DNA of 64,000 bases from Pseudomonas typographi (GCF_014694385.1 NZ_JAAOCA010000014.1:85431-149430), one strand, 5' to 3'. Numbered from the stretch's first letter, positions 8,965-18,330 are shown. A program made the numbers and translations. The notes: generated from the letters alone by a model not told the origin.

Positions 8965-10206
8965 ATGCGTTTGCTGCACACCTCCGATTGGCACTTGGGC
9001 CAATCGCTGCACGGCCAAGACCGTGACTACGAACACACCTGTTTTCTTAAATGGTTGCTCGGCCGCGTGGTGGCGCTGCGCCCTGACGCGCTGTTGGTGG
9101 CCGGCGACATCTTCGACACCGTGAACCCGCCACTGAAGGCCCAGGAGCGGCTGTACGAATTTATCGTGGCCGCCCACGAGCAATTGCCGAGCCTGACCAT
9201 CGTGATGATCGCCGGCAACCACGACTCCGGCTCACGCATCGAACTGCCGGCACCGCTGATGCGGCGCTTGCGCGCTCACGCCTTGGGCCGGCTGCTGTGG
9301 CTGGACGACGGCGAACTTGACACCGAGCGGTTGCTGATACCGTTGCCAGGCAAGCGCGGCAAGGTGCTGGGCTGGTGCTTGGCGCTGCCGTTCTTGCGCC
9401 CCGCGGAGGTCACCGGCGGCGTGCTGGGCGACGACTACCTGAGCGGCATCGCCACGGTGCATGCGCGCCTGATCGCCGCCGCCAACGCCAAACGCAAGCG
9501 TGGCCAAGCCCTGGTCGCCATCAGCCACGCGCACATGGCCGGCGGCAGCGTGTCGCTGGATTCCGAACGCAGCCTGGTCATCGGCAGCGCCGAGGCCCTG
9601 CCAGCCAGCCTGTTCGACAGCAGCGTCGACTACGTTGCCCTTGGCCACCTGCACAAGCCGCAACGGGTCAACGCAGACTTTCGTTTACGCTACAGCGGCT
9701 CGCCCATTCCGTTGTCGTTCTCCGAAGTCGACTACCCACACCAGGTGTTGCAGGTCGATTTCGACGACAAGGGCAAACTGGTCGACGTACACGCCCTGCG
9801 CGTGCCCCGCGCGGTGGAACTCAAGCGCGTGGGCCCGGCACCGTTGCCGCAGGTGCTGGCGCAACTGGCGGAGCTGCCCGCGCCGGGCTTGCTCGCCGAA
9901 GACGTGCACCTGCCATGGCTCGAAGTCCGGGTTAGCCTCGACCAGCCCCAACCCGACCTGCGCCAGCAGGTGGAAACCGCGCTGCTGGGCAAGGCCGCGC
10001 GGTTGGTGCGCATTGCGGCCGAATACCAGGGCGGCATCCGTGCCCAGGAAGCCGATGGGGCGTTGCTCGAACTGGACCAAATGACCCCACAGGAACTGTT
10101 CGCCCGCGCCTGGCACGACCAGTACGGCAGCGAGGCCGATGAACAGGCACTGAACGATTTCGCCCTGCTGTTGCAGGAAGTGCAACTGGAGGACGACGAC
10201 ACATGA
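8965..10206 (+). CDS. sbcD: Exonuclease subunit SbcD (Mre11-type nuclease)
   Basis: A 413-residue Mre11-type phosphodiesterase. The metal-binding motifs appear in order: DWHLG (residues 8-12), GDIFD (about 47-51), GNHDS (about 89-93), SHAHM (about 190) and GHLHKP (about 230). With SbcC it forms a complex that cuts hairpins and protein-blocked DNA ends, and limits palindrome instability. Its stop overlaps the sbcC start by 4 bases. Length and motifs are normal for the family. Confidence 0.96.
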   Translation: MRLLHTSDWHLGQSLHGQDRDYEHTCFLKWLLGRVVALRPDALLVAGDIFDTVNPPLKAQERLYEFIVAAHEQLPSLTIVMIAGNHDSGSRIELPAPLMRRLRAHALGRLLWLDDGELDTERLLIPLPGKRGKVLGWCLALPFLRPAEVTGGVLGDDYLSGIATVHARLIAAANAKRKRGQALVAISHAHMAGGSVSLDSERSLVIGSAEALPASLFDSSVDYVALGHLHKPQRVNADFRLRYSGSPIPLSFSEVDYPHQVLQVDFDDKGKLVDVHALRVPRAVELKRVGPAPLPQVLAQLAELPAPGLLAEDVHLPWLEVRVSLDQPQPDLRQQVETALLGKAARLVRIAAEYQGGIRAQEADGALLELDQMTPQELFARAWHDQYGSEADEQALNDFALLLQEVQLEDDDT

Positions 10207-13200
10207 AAATCCTGGCCATCCGCCTGAAGAACCTGGCTTCCCTCGCAGGGCCGGTGACCCTCGATTTCACGGCCGAGCCCTTGGCCAGCGCCGGCCTGTT
10301 CGCCATCACCGGCCCCACCGGCGCGGGCAAGAGTACGATCCTCGACGCCCTGTGCCTGGCGTTGTTCGGCGCCGTACCGCGATTGGGCGACATCACCCCT
10401 AGCGCCAAGGTGCCAGACGCCGAGGGCGAGATTGGCACCAGCGACCCGCGCACACTGCTGCGCCGCGGCACCGGCGCCGGCTTCGCCGAAGTCGACTTCG
10501 TCGGCGTCGACGGGCGCCGCTACCGCGCGCGCTGGGAAGCCAACCGTGCCCGTGACAAGGCCGACGGCAAGTTGCAGGCCAGCCGCCAGAGCCTTACCGA
10601 CCTGGATGCCAAGCAACTGTTGGCCAGCCAGAAAGGCGAATACAAAACCCAGCTCGAAACCCGCCTGGGGCTGAACTTCGCCCAGTTCACCCGCGCGGTG
10701 TTGCTGGCACAGAGTGACTTCAGCGCATTCCTCAAGGCCGACGATAACGAGCGCAGCGAACTGCTGGAAAAACTCACCGACACCGGGCTGTACACCCGCC
10801 TGGGCCGGCGTGCATTCGACAAGGCCAAGGCCACGCGCCTTGCCCTCGACGCGCTACAGGCCGAGGCCCGCGGCGTAGCACCACTTGAGGCCGAGGCGCG
10901 GCAAGCGCTGGAGGCCGAGTTGGCCCAGGCCAGCGGCGCGCTGAAGGCCGCTGCCGTGCAGCAGCGCCAGGCCGAGCAGGCACAGCAGTGGTACCTCGAA
11001 GGCGACCGCTTGGCCGAACTCAAGGCCCAGGCCTATGCCGAGTGCGCCGCCGCCAGCGCCGCCCTTGAGGGTTTGGCCGGCGAACGCCACGACCTGCACC
11101 TGTTGGAACAATTGGCCCCGCAGCGGCACCTGTTCGCCCGCCAGCAGCACAGCCAAGCACAATTGGCCACGTGGCAAGCGCAACACGCTGAACATGCCCA
11201 AGCCCTGGCGGTGCAGCGCGAGGCCTGGGCCGGCTTGCAACAGCAACAGGCGGCCTTGCAAAGCGCCGTGGAACAGGCCGAACAGGCCCAGCAGGCCGCC
11301 GCGCCAGCGTTGCGCCAAGCCTTCGACGAAAGCCATGGGCTGGCCACCCTCGAGCATGATCGCAGCCCCCTGGCCGAGGCCGTGGAGCAGGCCCGCCAGG
11401 CCGTTGCCAGCGATGCCGAGCACCTGCAGCAACTGCGCGAGCGCCAGGCTCACAGCGAGCAACGCTTGGCGCAATTGGCTGAGCAACTGGCCCACAGCAC
11501 CGCACTGGCGCAGTTGGCCGATACCTGGGCAGTGCAGCGCCCACGCTTGCAGCAGGCACTGGCCATCGCGGCCCGCCTGGCCCAGGGCGACAGCGAACGG
11601 CCGGCGCTACAGCACGCCGCCGAGCAGGCCGCAGGGGAGATGCGGCGGCTGCAACAGGCCCTGGATGAGCTGTACCGCGAGGCGGGCGGCCAGCCACACG
11701 AGTTGGGCGAACGGCTGCACATCCTCACCCAGTTGCTCGCCGAAAACCGCACCCAGTTGCGCGACACCGAAGCCCTGGAGCGCGCCTGGCAGCAGGTGGC
11801 CGACTATGACCTGCGCTTGGCGCAATTGGCCCTGCAGCAACAACGCCTGGGCGAACAACGCCAAGCGCGCACCGACGAAGGCCTGGCGGTGCGCAAACAG
11901 CACGAAACCGCCAGCGCCGCGCTGGAGCTGACCCTACGCTTGATCGAACGCCAGCGCCTGGCGCGCGATAGCAGCGTCGAGGCGCTGCGCCAGCACCTGC
12001 AGCCCGAGCAGCCGTGCCCAGTGTGTGGCAGCCTCGAACACCCCTGGCACCAGCCCGAGCCATTGATGGCCGCCATCGCCGGGCAAGATGCGGTCGAAGA
12101 ACAGCAGGCCCGCCAACAGGTAGAGCAATGCTCCAACCGCTTGGCCGAGTTGCGCGCTGAAGTTGCCGGGTTGATCGAACAGCAAAAACAGCTGCGCGAG
12201 CAAGAGCAGCCCCTGCAGCAACAGCGCCAAGCCTGCCAGGTGCAACTCGAGCAAATGCCGCTGTACGCGCGCCTTGCCCAGTTGCCCACCGCCGAACAGG
12301 GCGCGCGCTTGGTGCAGCGCCGTGAACGGCTCGGCCAGCAAATCGCCGGCGACGAACAGCAACAAGCGCAATTGATGCAGTGGCAACAGCAGACCGGGCA
12401 ATTGCAGCAACACCTACGCCAAGCAGAGCAGGCCGCCCAGGCCAGCCAGCAGCAATGGGATGACCACCTCAAGCAACTGGCCAGCGACCGCCAACGCCTG
12501 GATGAAGAACTGGCAAGCTTGGCCCAAACACTGCCACAAGCCGAACGCGACGCCCTGCTGGCCAACCCCGCCGAGGCGTTCATGGCCCTCGACCAGCGGG
12601 TGGCGGCGCGCCTTGAACAACTGCGCCAGCAGCTCGACGAGCAACAGGAACACCGCGAACGCGAGCAACGCTTACAACTGCACAGCAGCGGGCAACAGGC
12701 TCGCGAACAACAATTGAACGCCCAACACGCGCAACTGGCCGCGTTGGACGCCAAGCGCGAGGCTGCCCAGCAGCGCTTGGCTGGCCTGTTGGCCGGCCAG
12801 CCAAGCCCCAGCGCCTGGCAACAGCAGTTGGAACAGGCCGTGGCCAGCGCCCGCCAAGCCCTGGCGCAGTGCAGTGAACACTGCCAGGCCGCACACACCG
12901 ATGGGGTACGCCTGGACAGCGAACTCAGTGCCCTACAGGCGCAAGTCGCGGGCGAACAGGCCAATGCCCAGGCCCTCGGCCAAGCCCTGGCCGAATGGCG
13001 CGCACAACACCCGCAGCTCGACGATGCCACCCTCGCCCGCTTGCTGGCCTGCGACGACGCCCACACCCAAGCCCTGCGCGGGCGCCAACACAGCGCGCAC
13101 ACCGCCCTGGCCCAAGCGCAGGCACTGCTGCAAGAACGTGAACAACGCTGGCAAGCGCACCAGGGCCAAGCCGCTGACGCGCCGCCACGGGAGGCCCTGG

Positions 13201-13859
13201 AACAGCAACTGGTGCACCTGCGAAGCACCACCGAGCAGCTCGAACACACCTGCGCCAGCCTGCGGGCCCGCCAACTCGACGACCAACGCCGCCATCAGCA
13301 ACACCAGGCCCTGCTCGCTCGTACTGTTGAGGCCCAGGCGCAGATGCAACGCTGGGGGCGATTGTCGGCGTTGATCGGTTCGGCCGAAGGTGAGCGCTTT
13401 CGCAAGATCGCCCAGGCATACAACCTCGACATGTTGGTGCAACACGCCAACCTGCAACTGCGCCAACTGGTCAAGCGCTACCGCTTACGGCGCGGCGGCA
13501 GCCTGTTGGGGCTACTGGTGGTCGACACCGAAATGGGCGACGAAACCCGCTCGGTGCACTCGCTGTCCGGCGGCGAAACCTTCTTGGTGTCACTGGCCTT
13601 GGCGCTGGGCCTGGCGTCGATGGCGTCGAGCACACTGAAGATCGAGTCGCTGTTCATTGACGAAGGCTTCGGCAGCCTCGACCCCGAGTCGCTGCAACTG
13701 GCGATGGACGCCCTCGACAGCCTACAAGCCCAAGGCCGTAAGGTCGCGGTGATCTCCCACGTGCAAGAAATGCACGAACGCATCCCGGTGCAAATCCAGG
13801 TGCGCCGCCAAGGCAACGGCCTGAGCGTGGTCGAAGCCGTGGGCACGGGGTCGGTTTAA
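10203..13859 (+). CDS. sbcC: Exonuclease subunit SbcC (Rad50-type ATPase)
   Basis: A 1218-residue SMC-like ATPase. The N-terminal Walker A is GPTGAGKST (residues 37-45). A very long Gln/Glu/Ala-rich coiled coil follows, broken near residue 604 by the zinc-hook CPVC (CPVCGSLEHP), which joins two arms. The C-terminal lobe has the ABC signature LSGGE (about 1121) and Walker B with FIDEGFGSLD (about 1150). It is longer than the E. coli protein (about 1048 residues), with the extra length in the coiled coil. It partners SbcD, whose gene overlaps its start. A strong hairpin lies just after the stop. Confidence 0.96.
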   Translation: MKILAIRLKNLASLAGPVTLDFTAEPLASAGLFAITGPTGAGKSTILDALCLALFGAVPRLGDITPSAKVPDAEGEIGTSDPRTLLRRGTGAGFAEVDFVGVDGRRYRARWEANRARDKADGKLQASRQSLTDLDAKQLLASQKGEYKTQLETRLGLNFAQFTRAVLLAQSDFSAFLKADDNERSELLEKLTDTGLYTRLGRRAFDKAKATRLALDALQAEARGVAPLEAEARQALEAELAQASGALKAAAVQQRQAEQAQQWYLEGDRLAELKAQAYAECAAASAALEGLAGERHDLHLLEQLAPQRHLFARQQHSQAQLATWQAQHAEHAQALAVQREAWAGLQQQQAALQSAVEQAEQAQQAAAPALRQAFDESHGLATLEHDRSPLAEAVEQARQAVASDAEHLQQLRERQAHSEQRLAQLAEQLAHSTALAQLADTWAVQRPRLQQALAIAARLAQGDSERPALQHAAEQAAGEMRRLQQALDELYREAGGQPHELGERLHILTQLLAENRTQLRDTEALERAWQQVADYDLRLAQLALQQQRLGEQRQARTDEGLAVRKQHETASAALELTLRLIERQRLARDSSVEALRQHLQPEQPCPVCGSLEHPWHQPEPLMAAIAGQDAVEEQQARQQVEQCSNRLAELRAEVAGLIEQQKQLREQEQPLQQQRQACQVQLEQMPLYARLAQLPTAEQGARLVQRRERLGQQIAGDEQQQAQLMQWQQQTGQLQQHLRQAEQAAQASQQQWDDHLKQLASDRQRLDEELASLAQTLPQAERDALLANPAEAFMALDQRVAARLEQLRQQLDEQQEHREREQRLQLHSSGQQAREQQLNAQHAQLAALDAKREAAQQRLAGLLAGQPSPSAWQQQLEQAVASARQALAQCSEHCQAAHTDGVRLDSELSALQAQVAGEQANAQALGQALAEWRAQHPQLDDATLARLLACDDAHTQALRGRQHSAHTALAQAQALLQEREQRWQAHQGQAADAPPREALEQQLVHLRSTTEQLEHTCASLRARQLDDQRRHQQHQALLARTVEAQAQMQRWGRLSALIGSAEGERFRKIAQAYNLDMLVQHANLQLRQLVKRYRLRRGGSLLGLLVVDTEMGDETRSVHSLSGGETFLVSLALALGLASMASSTLKIESLFIDEGFGSLDPESLQLAMDALDSLQAQGRKVAVISHVQEMHERIPVQIQVRRQGNGLSVVEAVGTGSV

Positions 13860-13877
13860 GGGCAAGGGCGGGCGGCT

Positions 13878-13912
13878 GGCGCGGGGGGCAACGGGCCGTT
13901 GCCGCCCGCGCC
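13878..13912. terminator. Strong GC hairpin after sbcC
   Basis: Two 16-base arms (GGCGCGGGGGGCAACG and CGTTGCCGCCCGCGCC) pair with a single mismatch around a 3-base loop, starting 18 bases after the sbcC stop. No T-run follows, so it is not a textbook Rho-independent terminator, but it may stall polymerase or protect the 3' end of the transcript. Confidence 0.5.
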
Positions 13913-14044
13913 AGGCTGCACCGCCAGGCCAGGGCAGCCCGCTGCCGGGATAATAAAAAACTAAACCGTGCAGCAAATCAACGTGTTAGCGGTCTGAGCG
14001 AAAGTTTTCCGACAACCCGTTGCAAAAAGGCGCGCAGATAAATA

Positions 14045-14060
14045 CTGTACGCCCATACAG
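14045..14060. promoter_or_regulatory. LexA box (SOS operator)
   Basis: CTGTACGCCCATACAG matches the gammaproteobacterial LexA consensus CTGT-N8-ACAG exactly at all eight fixed positions. It lies 21 bases before the start of the DUF1654 gene, where bound LexA would block transcription. The site predicts DNA-damage induction of the DUF1654-endA pair. Confidence 0.85.
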
Positions 14061-14080
14061 CAACATAAGGATGCACTTGC

Positions 14081-14314
14081 GTGAATGACCTTGCCGCCAG
14101 CAGCTACGAGCAACTCGGGCTGCGCGTTCAGAAAATCATCAACTCCACCACTGCCCAGACTTCACGCAGTGCCCTGTTATTCCGGGAGGCGCAGGAGTCG
14201 CCCGAAGACTGGAAGCGCCTGCTCGATGAAATCGGCGAAAACGACAACGTAACACTGGCCTGGCGCGATGACGGCGGCATCCAGTTGTTCTGGACGGTGC
14301 AGCGCGATGATTGA
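14081..14314 (+). CDS. DUF1654 small protein, predicted SOS-induced
   Basis: A 77-residue acidic protein starting at GTG (14081), with AAGG about 10 bases upstream. The pattern YEQLGLRVQKIINSTTAQTS with a C-terminal QLFWTV matches DUF1654, a family found mainly in Pseudomonas and its phages. The function is unknown. The LexA box 21 bases upstream indicates SOS control. Its 3' end overlaps endA by 8 bases, so the two are translationally coupled. The family is recalled from its pattern, not from a search. Confidence 0.82.
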   Translation: MNDLAASSYEQLGLRVQKIINSTTAQTSRSALLFREAQESPEDWKRLLDEIGENDNVTLAWRDDGGIQLFWTVQRDD

Positions 14315-15017
14315 CCGCTTGCGCCTGCGCCACCTCGCCCCGCTCGGCCTGCTATGGCTGGCCCTGGCCGCCCAGGCCGATGCCCCGCGCACCTTTGCCG
14401 AGGCCAAAAAGGTTGCCTGGAAGCTCTACGCCCCGCAATCGACCGAGTTCTATTGTGGGTGCAAGTACAGCGGCAACCGCGTCGACCTGCAAAGCTGCGG
14501 TTACGTCCCCCGCAAAAACGCCGCCCGCGCCAAGCGGGTGGAGTGGGAACACATCATGCCGGCCTGGCAGATCGGCCACCAGCGCCAATGTTGGCAGCAT
14601 GGCGGGCGGCAAAACTGCACGCGCCACGACGCTATCTACCAGCGCGCCGAAGCCGACCTGTTCAACCTGGTGCCAAGCATCGGCGAGGTGAACGGCGACC
14701 GCAATAACTTTGGCTTCGGCTGGCTGCCCGAGCAACGCGGGCAATACGGCGCGTGCCTGACCCAGGTCGACTTCAAGGCGAAAAAGGTGATGCCGCGCCC
14801 TTCCATCCGCGGCATGATCGCTCGCACCTACTTCTACATGAGCAAACGTTACGGCCTGCGTTTGTCCAAGCAAGACACCCGGTTGTACCAAGCCTGGAGC
14901 AACACCTACCCGGTCGAAGCGTGGGAGCGTGCGCGCAACCAACAGGTGGCCTGCGTGATGGGCCACGGCAACGAGTTCGTGGGTGCGGTGGACCTCAAGC
15001 GCTGCGAACGGGGGTGA
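14307..15017 (+). CDS. endA: Endonuclease I (EndA), periplasmic or secreted DNase
   Basis: A 236-residue nuclease with an N-terminal signal peptide (HLAPLGLLWLALAAQADA, cleaved near residue 22). The His-Me finger active site is visible as VEWEHIMPA at about residue 77, followed by DLFNLVPSIGEVNGDRNNFG, typical of EndA/Dns nucleases. Several Cys pairs fit a periplasmic enzyme. The start at 14307 overlaps the DUF1654 gene by 8 bases, so the nuclease should share its LexA-controlled transcript. An SOS-linked secreted DNase is unusual and is noted in the findings. Confidence 0.93.
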   Translation: MIDRLRLRHLAPLGLLWLALAAQADAPRTFAEAKKVAWKLYAPQSTEFYCGCKYSGNRVDLQSCGYVPRKNAARAKRVEWEHIMPAWQIGHQRQCWQHGGRQNCTRHDAIYQRAEADLFNLVPSIGEVNGDRNNFGFGWLPEQRGQYGACLTQVDFKAKKVMPRPSIRGMIARTYFYMSKRYGLRLSKQDTRLYQAWSNTYPVEAWERARNQQVACVMGHGNEFVGAVDLKRCERG

Positions 15018-15146
15018 TCACTGGCCAGCCGGTGGTACGCCGCCCGCGGGCGCCAAGGCCGGTTGCAGGGGCAAAGCGCAACCGGCCACATGAAGGCCAT
15101 GGTTTTTTTTGTTAACCTTCGCCCTCCGCCAGCCGCAGCGCCCCCC

Positions 15147-16181
15147 ATGGTCAAGAAAACCCGCAGCCACCTCGAGCCCAATAGCGCCTATGCCCCCACC
15201 TTGATCGACGTGGCCCAGGTTGCCGGTGTTTCGCCGATCACCGTGTCACGCGCGCTGCACCGGCCGGAGATCGTCAGCGAAAGGGCGCGGCAGAAGGTGC
15301 TCGCGGCGGTGGAAAAAACCGGTTATGTGCCCAACCAATTAGCCGGAAGCCTGGCCAGTAACCGCAGCCGGCTGGTGGCCATCTTTTTGCCGACCATCGC
15401 CAACTCGATTTTCGCCGACACCGTACAGGCGCTGATGGACCGCCTGACGCTCGCCGGCTACCAAACGCTGCTGGGCCTGACCGGCTACTCGGCCGAGCGC
15501 GAAGAAAAGCTGTTGGATGCGGTGCTGGGCCGGCGCCCAGATGGCATCGTGCTCACCGGCACCCTGCACACCGAATCCAGCCGGCAACGCTTGGCCCGCT
15601 CCGGGGTGCCGGTGGTGGAGGCCTGGGACTTGGCCGAGGCGCCGCTGGACATGCTCGTGGGGTTCTCCCACGAAGCCGTGGGCCAGGCTATCGCCGAGCA
15701 TTTGCTGGGCAGGGGCTACCAACGTTTCGGCATCATCAGCGTGGCCGACCCGCGCGGCCTGCGCCGCTGCCACAGCGTGCTGCACACTCTGCGCCGCCAC
15801 GGCGTGGAAGCTGCGCCGCTGGAGGCGATCACCCCGCCGGCCACCCTGGAGGTGGGCCGCGAAGGCTTGCGCCGCCTGCTCAGCCGCGCCCAGCCACCGC
15901 AGGTGGTGGTGTGCAGTTCCGACACCATCGCCCAAGGCGTGCTGGCCGAAGCGGCCAGCCGCGGCTTGCGCGTGCCGCAAGACCTCGCCGTGATGGGCTT
16001 TGGCGACCTCTCCAGCGCGGCGCAGGTACACCCACCGTTGTCTACCGTGCGGGTAGACGGCGGGCGTATCGGCGAAGAGGTAGCCAATGGTTTGTTGGCC
16101 CGCTTCGAAGGCCGCGATGCCGGCCAGCCGCCGCTGCGCCTCGATACCGGTTTCACCCTGATCGACCGCGCCAGCACCTGA
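15147..16181 (+). CDS. LacI-family regulator, GntR-like (gluconate-type)
   Basis: A 344-residue LacI/GalR regulator. The helix-turn-helix is at about residues 18-45 (LIDVAQVAGVSPITVSRAL), followed by the hinge and a sugar-binding periplasmic-type domain (VAIFLPTIANSIFADTVQAL). The overall pattern resembles E. coli GntR, the gluconate repressor. The start at 15147 is chosen because the alignment begins with MVKKTRSHLEP; an in-frame ATG at 15063 adds 28 unrelated residues. Gluconate kinase and permease genes, the usual neighbours, are not in this window, so the target is uncertain. A run of eight T residues lies about 40 bases upstream. Confidence 0.85.
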   Translation: MVKKTRSHLEPNSAYAPTLIDVAQVAGVSPITVSRALHRPEIVSERARQKVLAAVEKTGYVPNQLAGSLASNRSRLVAIFLPTIANSIFADTVQALMDRLTLAGYQTLLGLTGYSAEREEKLLDAVLGRRPDGIVLTGTLHTESSRQRLARSGVPVVEAWDLAEAPLDMLVGFSHEAVGQAIAEHLLGRGYQRFGIISVADPRGLRRCHSVLHTLRRHGVEAAPLEAITPPATLEVGREGLRRLLSRAQPPQVVVCSSDTIAQGVLAEAASRGLRVPQDLAVMGFGDLSSAAQVHPPLSTVRVDGGRIGEEVANGLLARFEGRDAGQPPLRLDTGFTLIDRAST

Positions 16182-16297
16182 GCACCCTGGCCCTTCAGGC
16201 CACCCATGCTCAAGCCACTGGTCTAGTCATTCAACCCCCTCGGCGCCAGCGCTTCGACCCGTTCAGGCGGGCCCGGGTCGAAACGCTACCCAGGGGC

Positions 16298-16864
16298 TTA
16301 TTTGGGCTCGGCCGGGTGCGGAACCACGGCCGACTCGATGCCTTGCGAGGCCATCAGTTCGGCCTTTTTCGCCTCGGCTTCGGCCTGGGTCGAAAAAGGC
16401 CCCAGGTACACTTCGGTTTTGCCGTTGCGGGTCGCCACATTGGCCACGAAGCCTCTTTCCAGCAGGCGTGAGGTCATGTCGCTAAGCGCCCCCATGGCGC
16501 TGTCGGCAATGCGCACTTCCCAGCCATTGCTGGCAGCGGCGCTGGCCGGTTCTGCCGGTTCTGCCGGCGGCGGCGAGCCGCATACGGTACGCACCGCCTG
16601 GTTATTGCCATCGGTATCGATGATCGCGTGGTAACCGTCTTCGGCCTTGATCGCCACGTAGCTCTGGTAGCCGGTGTAATTACCAGTGGCATCCTTGCCA
16701 CGGACTTGCCCGCACACGTTACCGTGGGCCAGCGGGCGCACGTTGGTGAACTTGGCCGTCGAGGGGTTTTGCAGCAGTGCCGCCACTGCTTTGTGGGCTT
16801 CTTCGATATCGCTGCCACAACCGGCCAGGGCCGCCAGGGCGGCGATCACCATCAACTTGCGCAC
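16298..16864 (-). CDS. SPOR-domain lipoprotein
   Basis: A 188-residue predicted lipoprotein. It starts at GTG (16864) with a strong GGAGG ribosome site 6 bases upstream; longer frames exist but lack one. The signal MVIAALAALAGC ends in a lipobox Cys at residue 16. A middle domain with two Cys (NVCGQV, VRTVCG) is followed by an Ala/Pro/Glu linker and a C-terminal SPOR domain (WEVRIADS ... VYLGPFSTQAEAEAKKAELM). SPOR domains bind denuded peptidoglycan glycans, so the protein probably sits in the outer-membrane periplasmic leaflet and interacts with the wall. It is a single gene. Confidence 0.85.
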   Translation of the reverse strand: MRKLMVIAALAALAGCGSDIEEAHKAVAALLQNPSTAKFTNVRPLAHGNVCGQVRGKDATGNYTGYQSYVAIKAEDGYHAIIDTDGNNQAVRTVCGSPPPAEPAEPASAAASNGWEVRIADSAMGALSDMTSRLLERGFVANVATRNGKTEVYLGPFSTQAEAEAKKAELMASQGIESAVVPHPAEPK

Positions 16865-16967
16865 GGGACCTCCGCGAGGGTCGTTAAAAGCGCCGATTCT
16901 ACCATTAAGGCGCGGCCGGGTATGTGGCATCATGGCGCCTTTGCTCGCCACCTGCCGAGGTTGCCCG

Positions 16968-17270
16968 ATGATCGCCAAAGAAAACCGCCACCAGGCAGCC
17001 CTGGACCGCTACCTGGCACAACACCCCGAATTGGCCGAAGAAATCGCCGCCCTAAGCGAGCCTGAACAACGCCAGCAGATCGAATGGGCGTTCGAAGACG
17101 CCGCCGGCGAGCGCGGCCTGCAAGCCTGGGAATACGCCCTGGAGCTGATCGCCGAAAGCCCGGAGGCATTAGCCGTGATGCGCCTGGAAACCCACCGCGA
17201 AGTGGCCGAGGCGCTGGGCATGAGTTGGGAAGAATACTGCCAGTTCAACGACGTGCAGGGGCACGCCTAA
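16968..17270 (+). CDS. Small helical protein, probably DUF6388
   Basis: A 100-residue, Glu/Ala-rich protein with an all-helical appearance and a conserved-looking C-terminus (HREVAEALGMSWEEYCQFND). The pattern fits the Pseudomonas DUF6388 family, recalled from memory. The start at 16968 has GAGG about 10 bases upstream. No signal or membrane segment is seen. It is divergent from the SPOR lipoprotein, and its stop overlaps the convergent LysR stop by 4 bases. The function is unknown. Confidence 0.75.
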   Translation: MIAKENRHQAALDRYLAQHPELAEEIAALSEPEQRQQIEWAFEDAAGERGLQAWEYALELIAESPEALAVMRLETHREVAEALGMSWEEYCQFNDVQGHA

Positions 17271-18190
17271 CACGGCAGCAGCGCCGCGCCTTGGCCGGCT
17301 TCGATCGCCACCCGCTGCAACACCCAGTCGATGAACACCCGCAGCCGTGGGGAGTGGTGCCGGTGCGGTGGGTACACTACCGCGATGGGCCAGTGTGGCA
17401 CCGGCAGGGCCGGCAACACCGGTACCAAGCTGCCAGCCTCGAGGGCCTGCTCCACGTGGTAGCGCGGCAGTTGCACCAAGCCAAAACCGGCCACCGCCGC
17501 ACCCACGTAAGCATCGGCGTTATCCACACTGATCACCCCCGGCAGGCTTACCTGCACCGGTTTGGCCCCGCGCTCGAATACCAACGGAAAGTACTGCCCG
17601 TTGCTGGCAGGGAAATTCACCATCAGGTGGCCATGCTGCAGGGCCTCCCAGCGCTGCGGGGTGCCGTGGCGGGCAAGGTACCCAGGGCTGGCGCAGGTCA
17701 ACTGCGGCACCCGTGCCACCGGCCGCGCCACCAGGCCCGGATCACCCACGGTGCCGGCGCGTAGCGCGCAATCGACGCCTTCGCGTTGCAGGTGCACATG
17801 GCGGTCGTTGAAGCCCAGGTCCAGTTGCATGTTCGGGTAGCGCGCGTAAAAGTCGGCCAGGTGCGGCACCACCCAGCGGCACCCGAATGCCGCGGGCAGG
17901 TCTACCCGCAGCACCCCGCGCGGGCCGCCGTCGCGCGCAGCCACTTCGCTTTCCAAGTCGTCGAGGTCGGCCAACAGCTGTTGGCAGCGCTGGTAGTAGC
18001 GCTGCCCCTCCAGCGTCGCCCGCACTCGCCGGGTGGTGCGCTGCAGCAACTGCATACCCAAATGGCTTTCGAGCTGCTGGATGGCCAGGCTCACGCTGGC
18101 ACGGGGCAGGCTCAGGGCGTCGGCGGCCTTGCCGAAGCCACCGAGTTCGATGATGCGGCAGTACACCTGCATCGCTTGCAACCGATCCAC
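17267..18190 (-). CDS. LysR-family regulator of the adjacent aldo/keto reductase
   Basis: A 307-residue LysR regulator with the N-terminal helix-turn-helix (FGKAADALSLPRASVSLAIQ) and an effector domain ending near VFIDWVLQR. The start is set at the GTG at 18190, which has GGAG 7 bases upstream; a GTG two codons earlier is too close to that site. It is divergent from the aldo/keto reductase at 18331 and is the likely regulator of it. The sequence resembles the subgroup that controls oxidoreductases and efflux genes. The inducer is unknown. Confidence 0.88.
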   Translation of the reverse strand: MDRLQAMQVYCRIIELGGFGKAADALSLPRASVSLAIQQLESHLGMQLLQRTTRRVRATLEGQRYYQRCQQLLADLDDLESEVAARDGGPRGVLRVDLPAAFGCRWVVPHLADFYARYPNMQLDLGFNDRHVHLQREGVDCALRAGTVGDPGLVARPVARVPQLTCASPGYLARHGTPQRWEALQHGHLMVNFPASNGQYFPLVFERGAKPVQVSLPGVISVDNADAYVGAAVAGFGLVQLPRYHVEQALEAGSLVPVLPALPVPHWPIAVVYPPHRHHSPRLRVFIDWVLQRVAIEAGQGAALLPC

Positions 18191-18204
18191 AGGCACGCTC
18201 CATT

Positions 18205-18221
18205 ATTCGTGAAACCTGAAT
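18205..18221. promoter_or_regulatory. Candidate LysR operator between the regulator and the aldo/keto reductase
   Basis: ATTC and GAAT form an inverted repeat with 9 bases between, fitting the T-N11-A LysR motif. It lies 15 bases before the LysR start and about 110 before the reductase, in the shared divergent promoter. Low-information evidence. Confidence 0.35.
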
Positions 18222-18330
18222 AGTTAAATCAAGAATGCCGGGTTTATCCAGAAAACCTCAAGCGCGACACTGCCCAGGTAGTGCTGATACCCATGCTTAT
18301 ACACAGTACCCACGCGAGGAGAACACCACG

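Noticed and set aside
11804..13249. A 481-codon minus-strand frame inside sbcC
   Set aside because: Extremely Cys/Ser/Arg-rich composition, the mirror of the Gln/Ala-rich coiled coil of SbcC.
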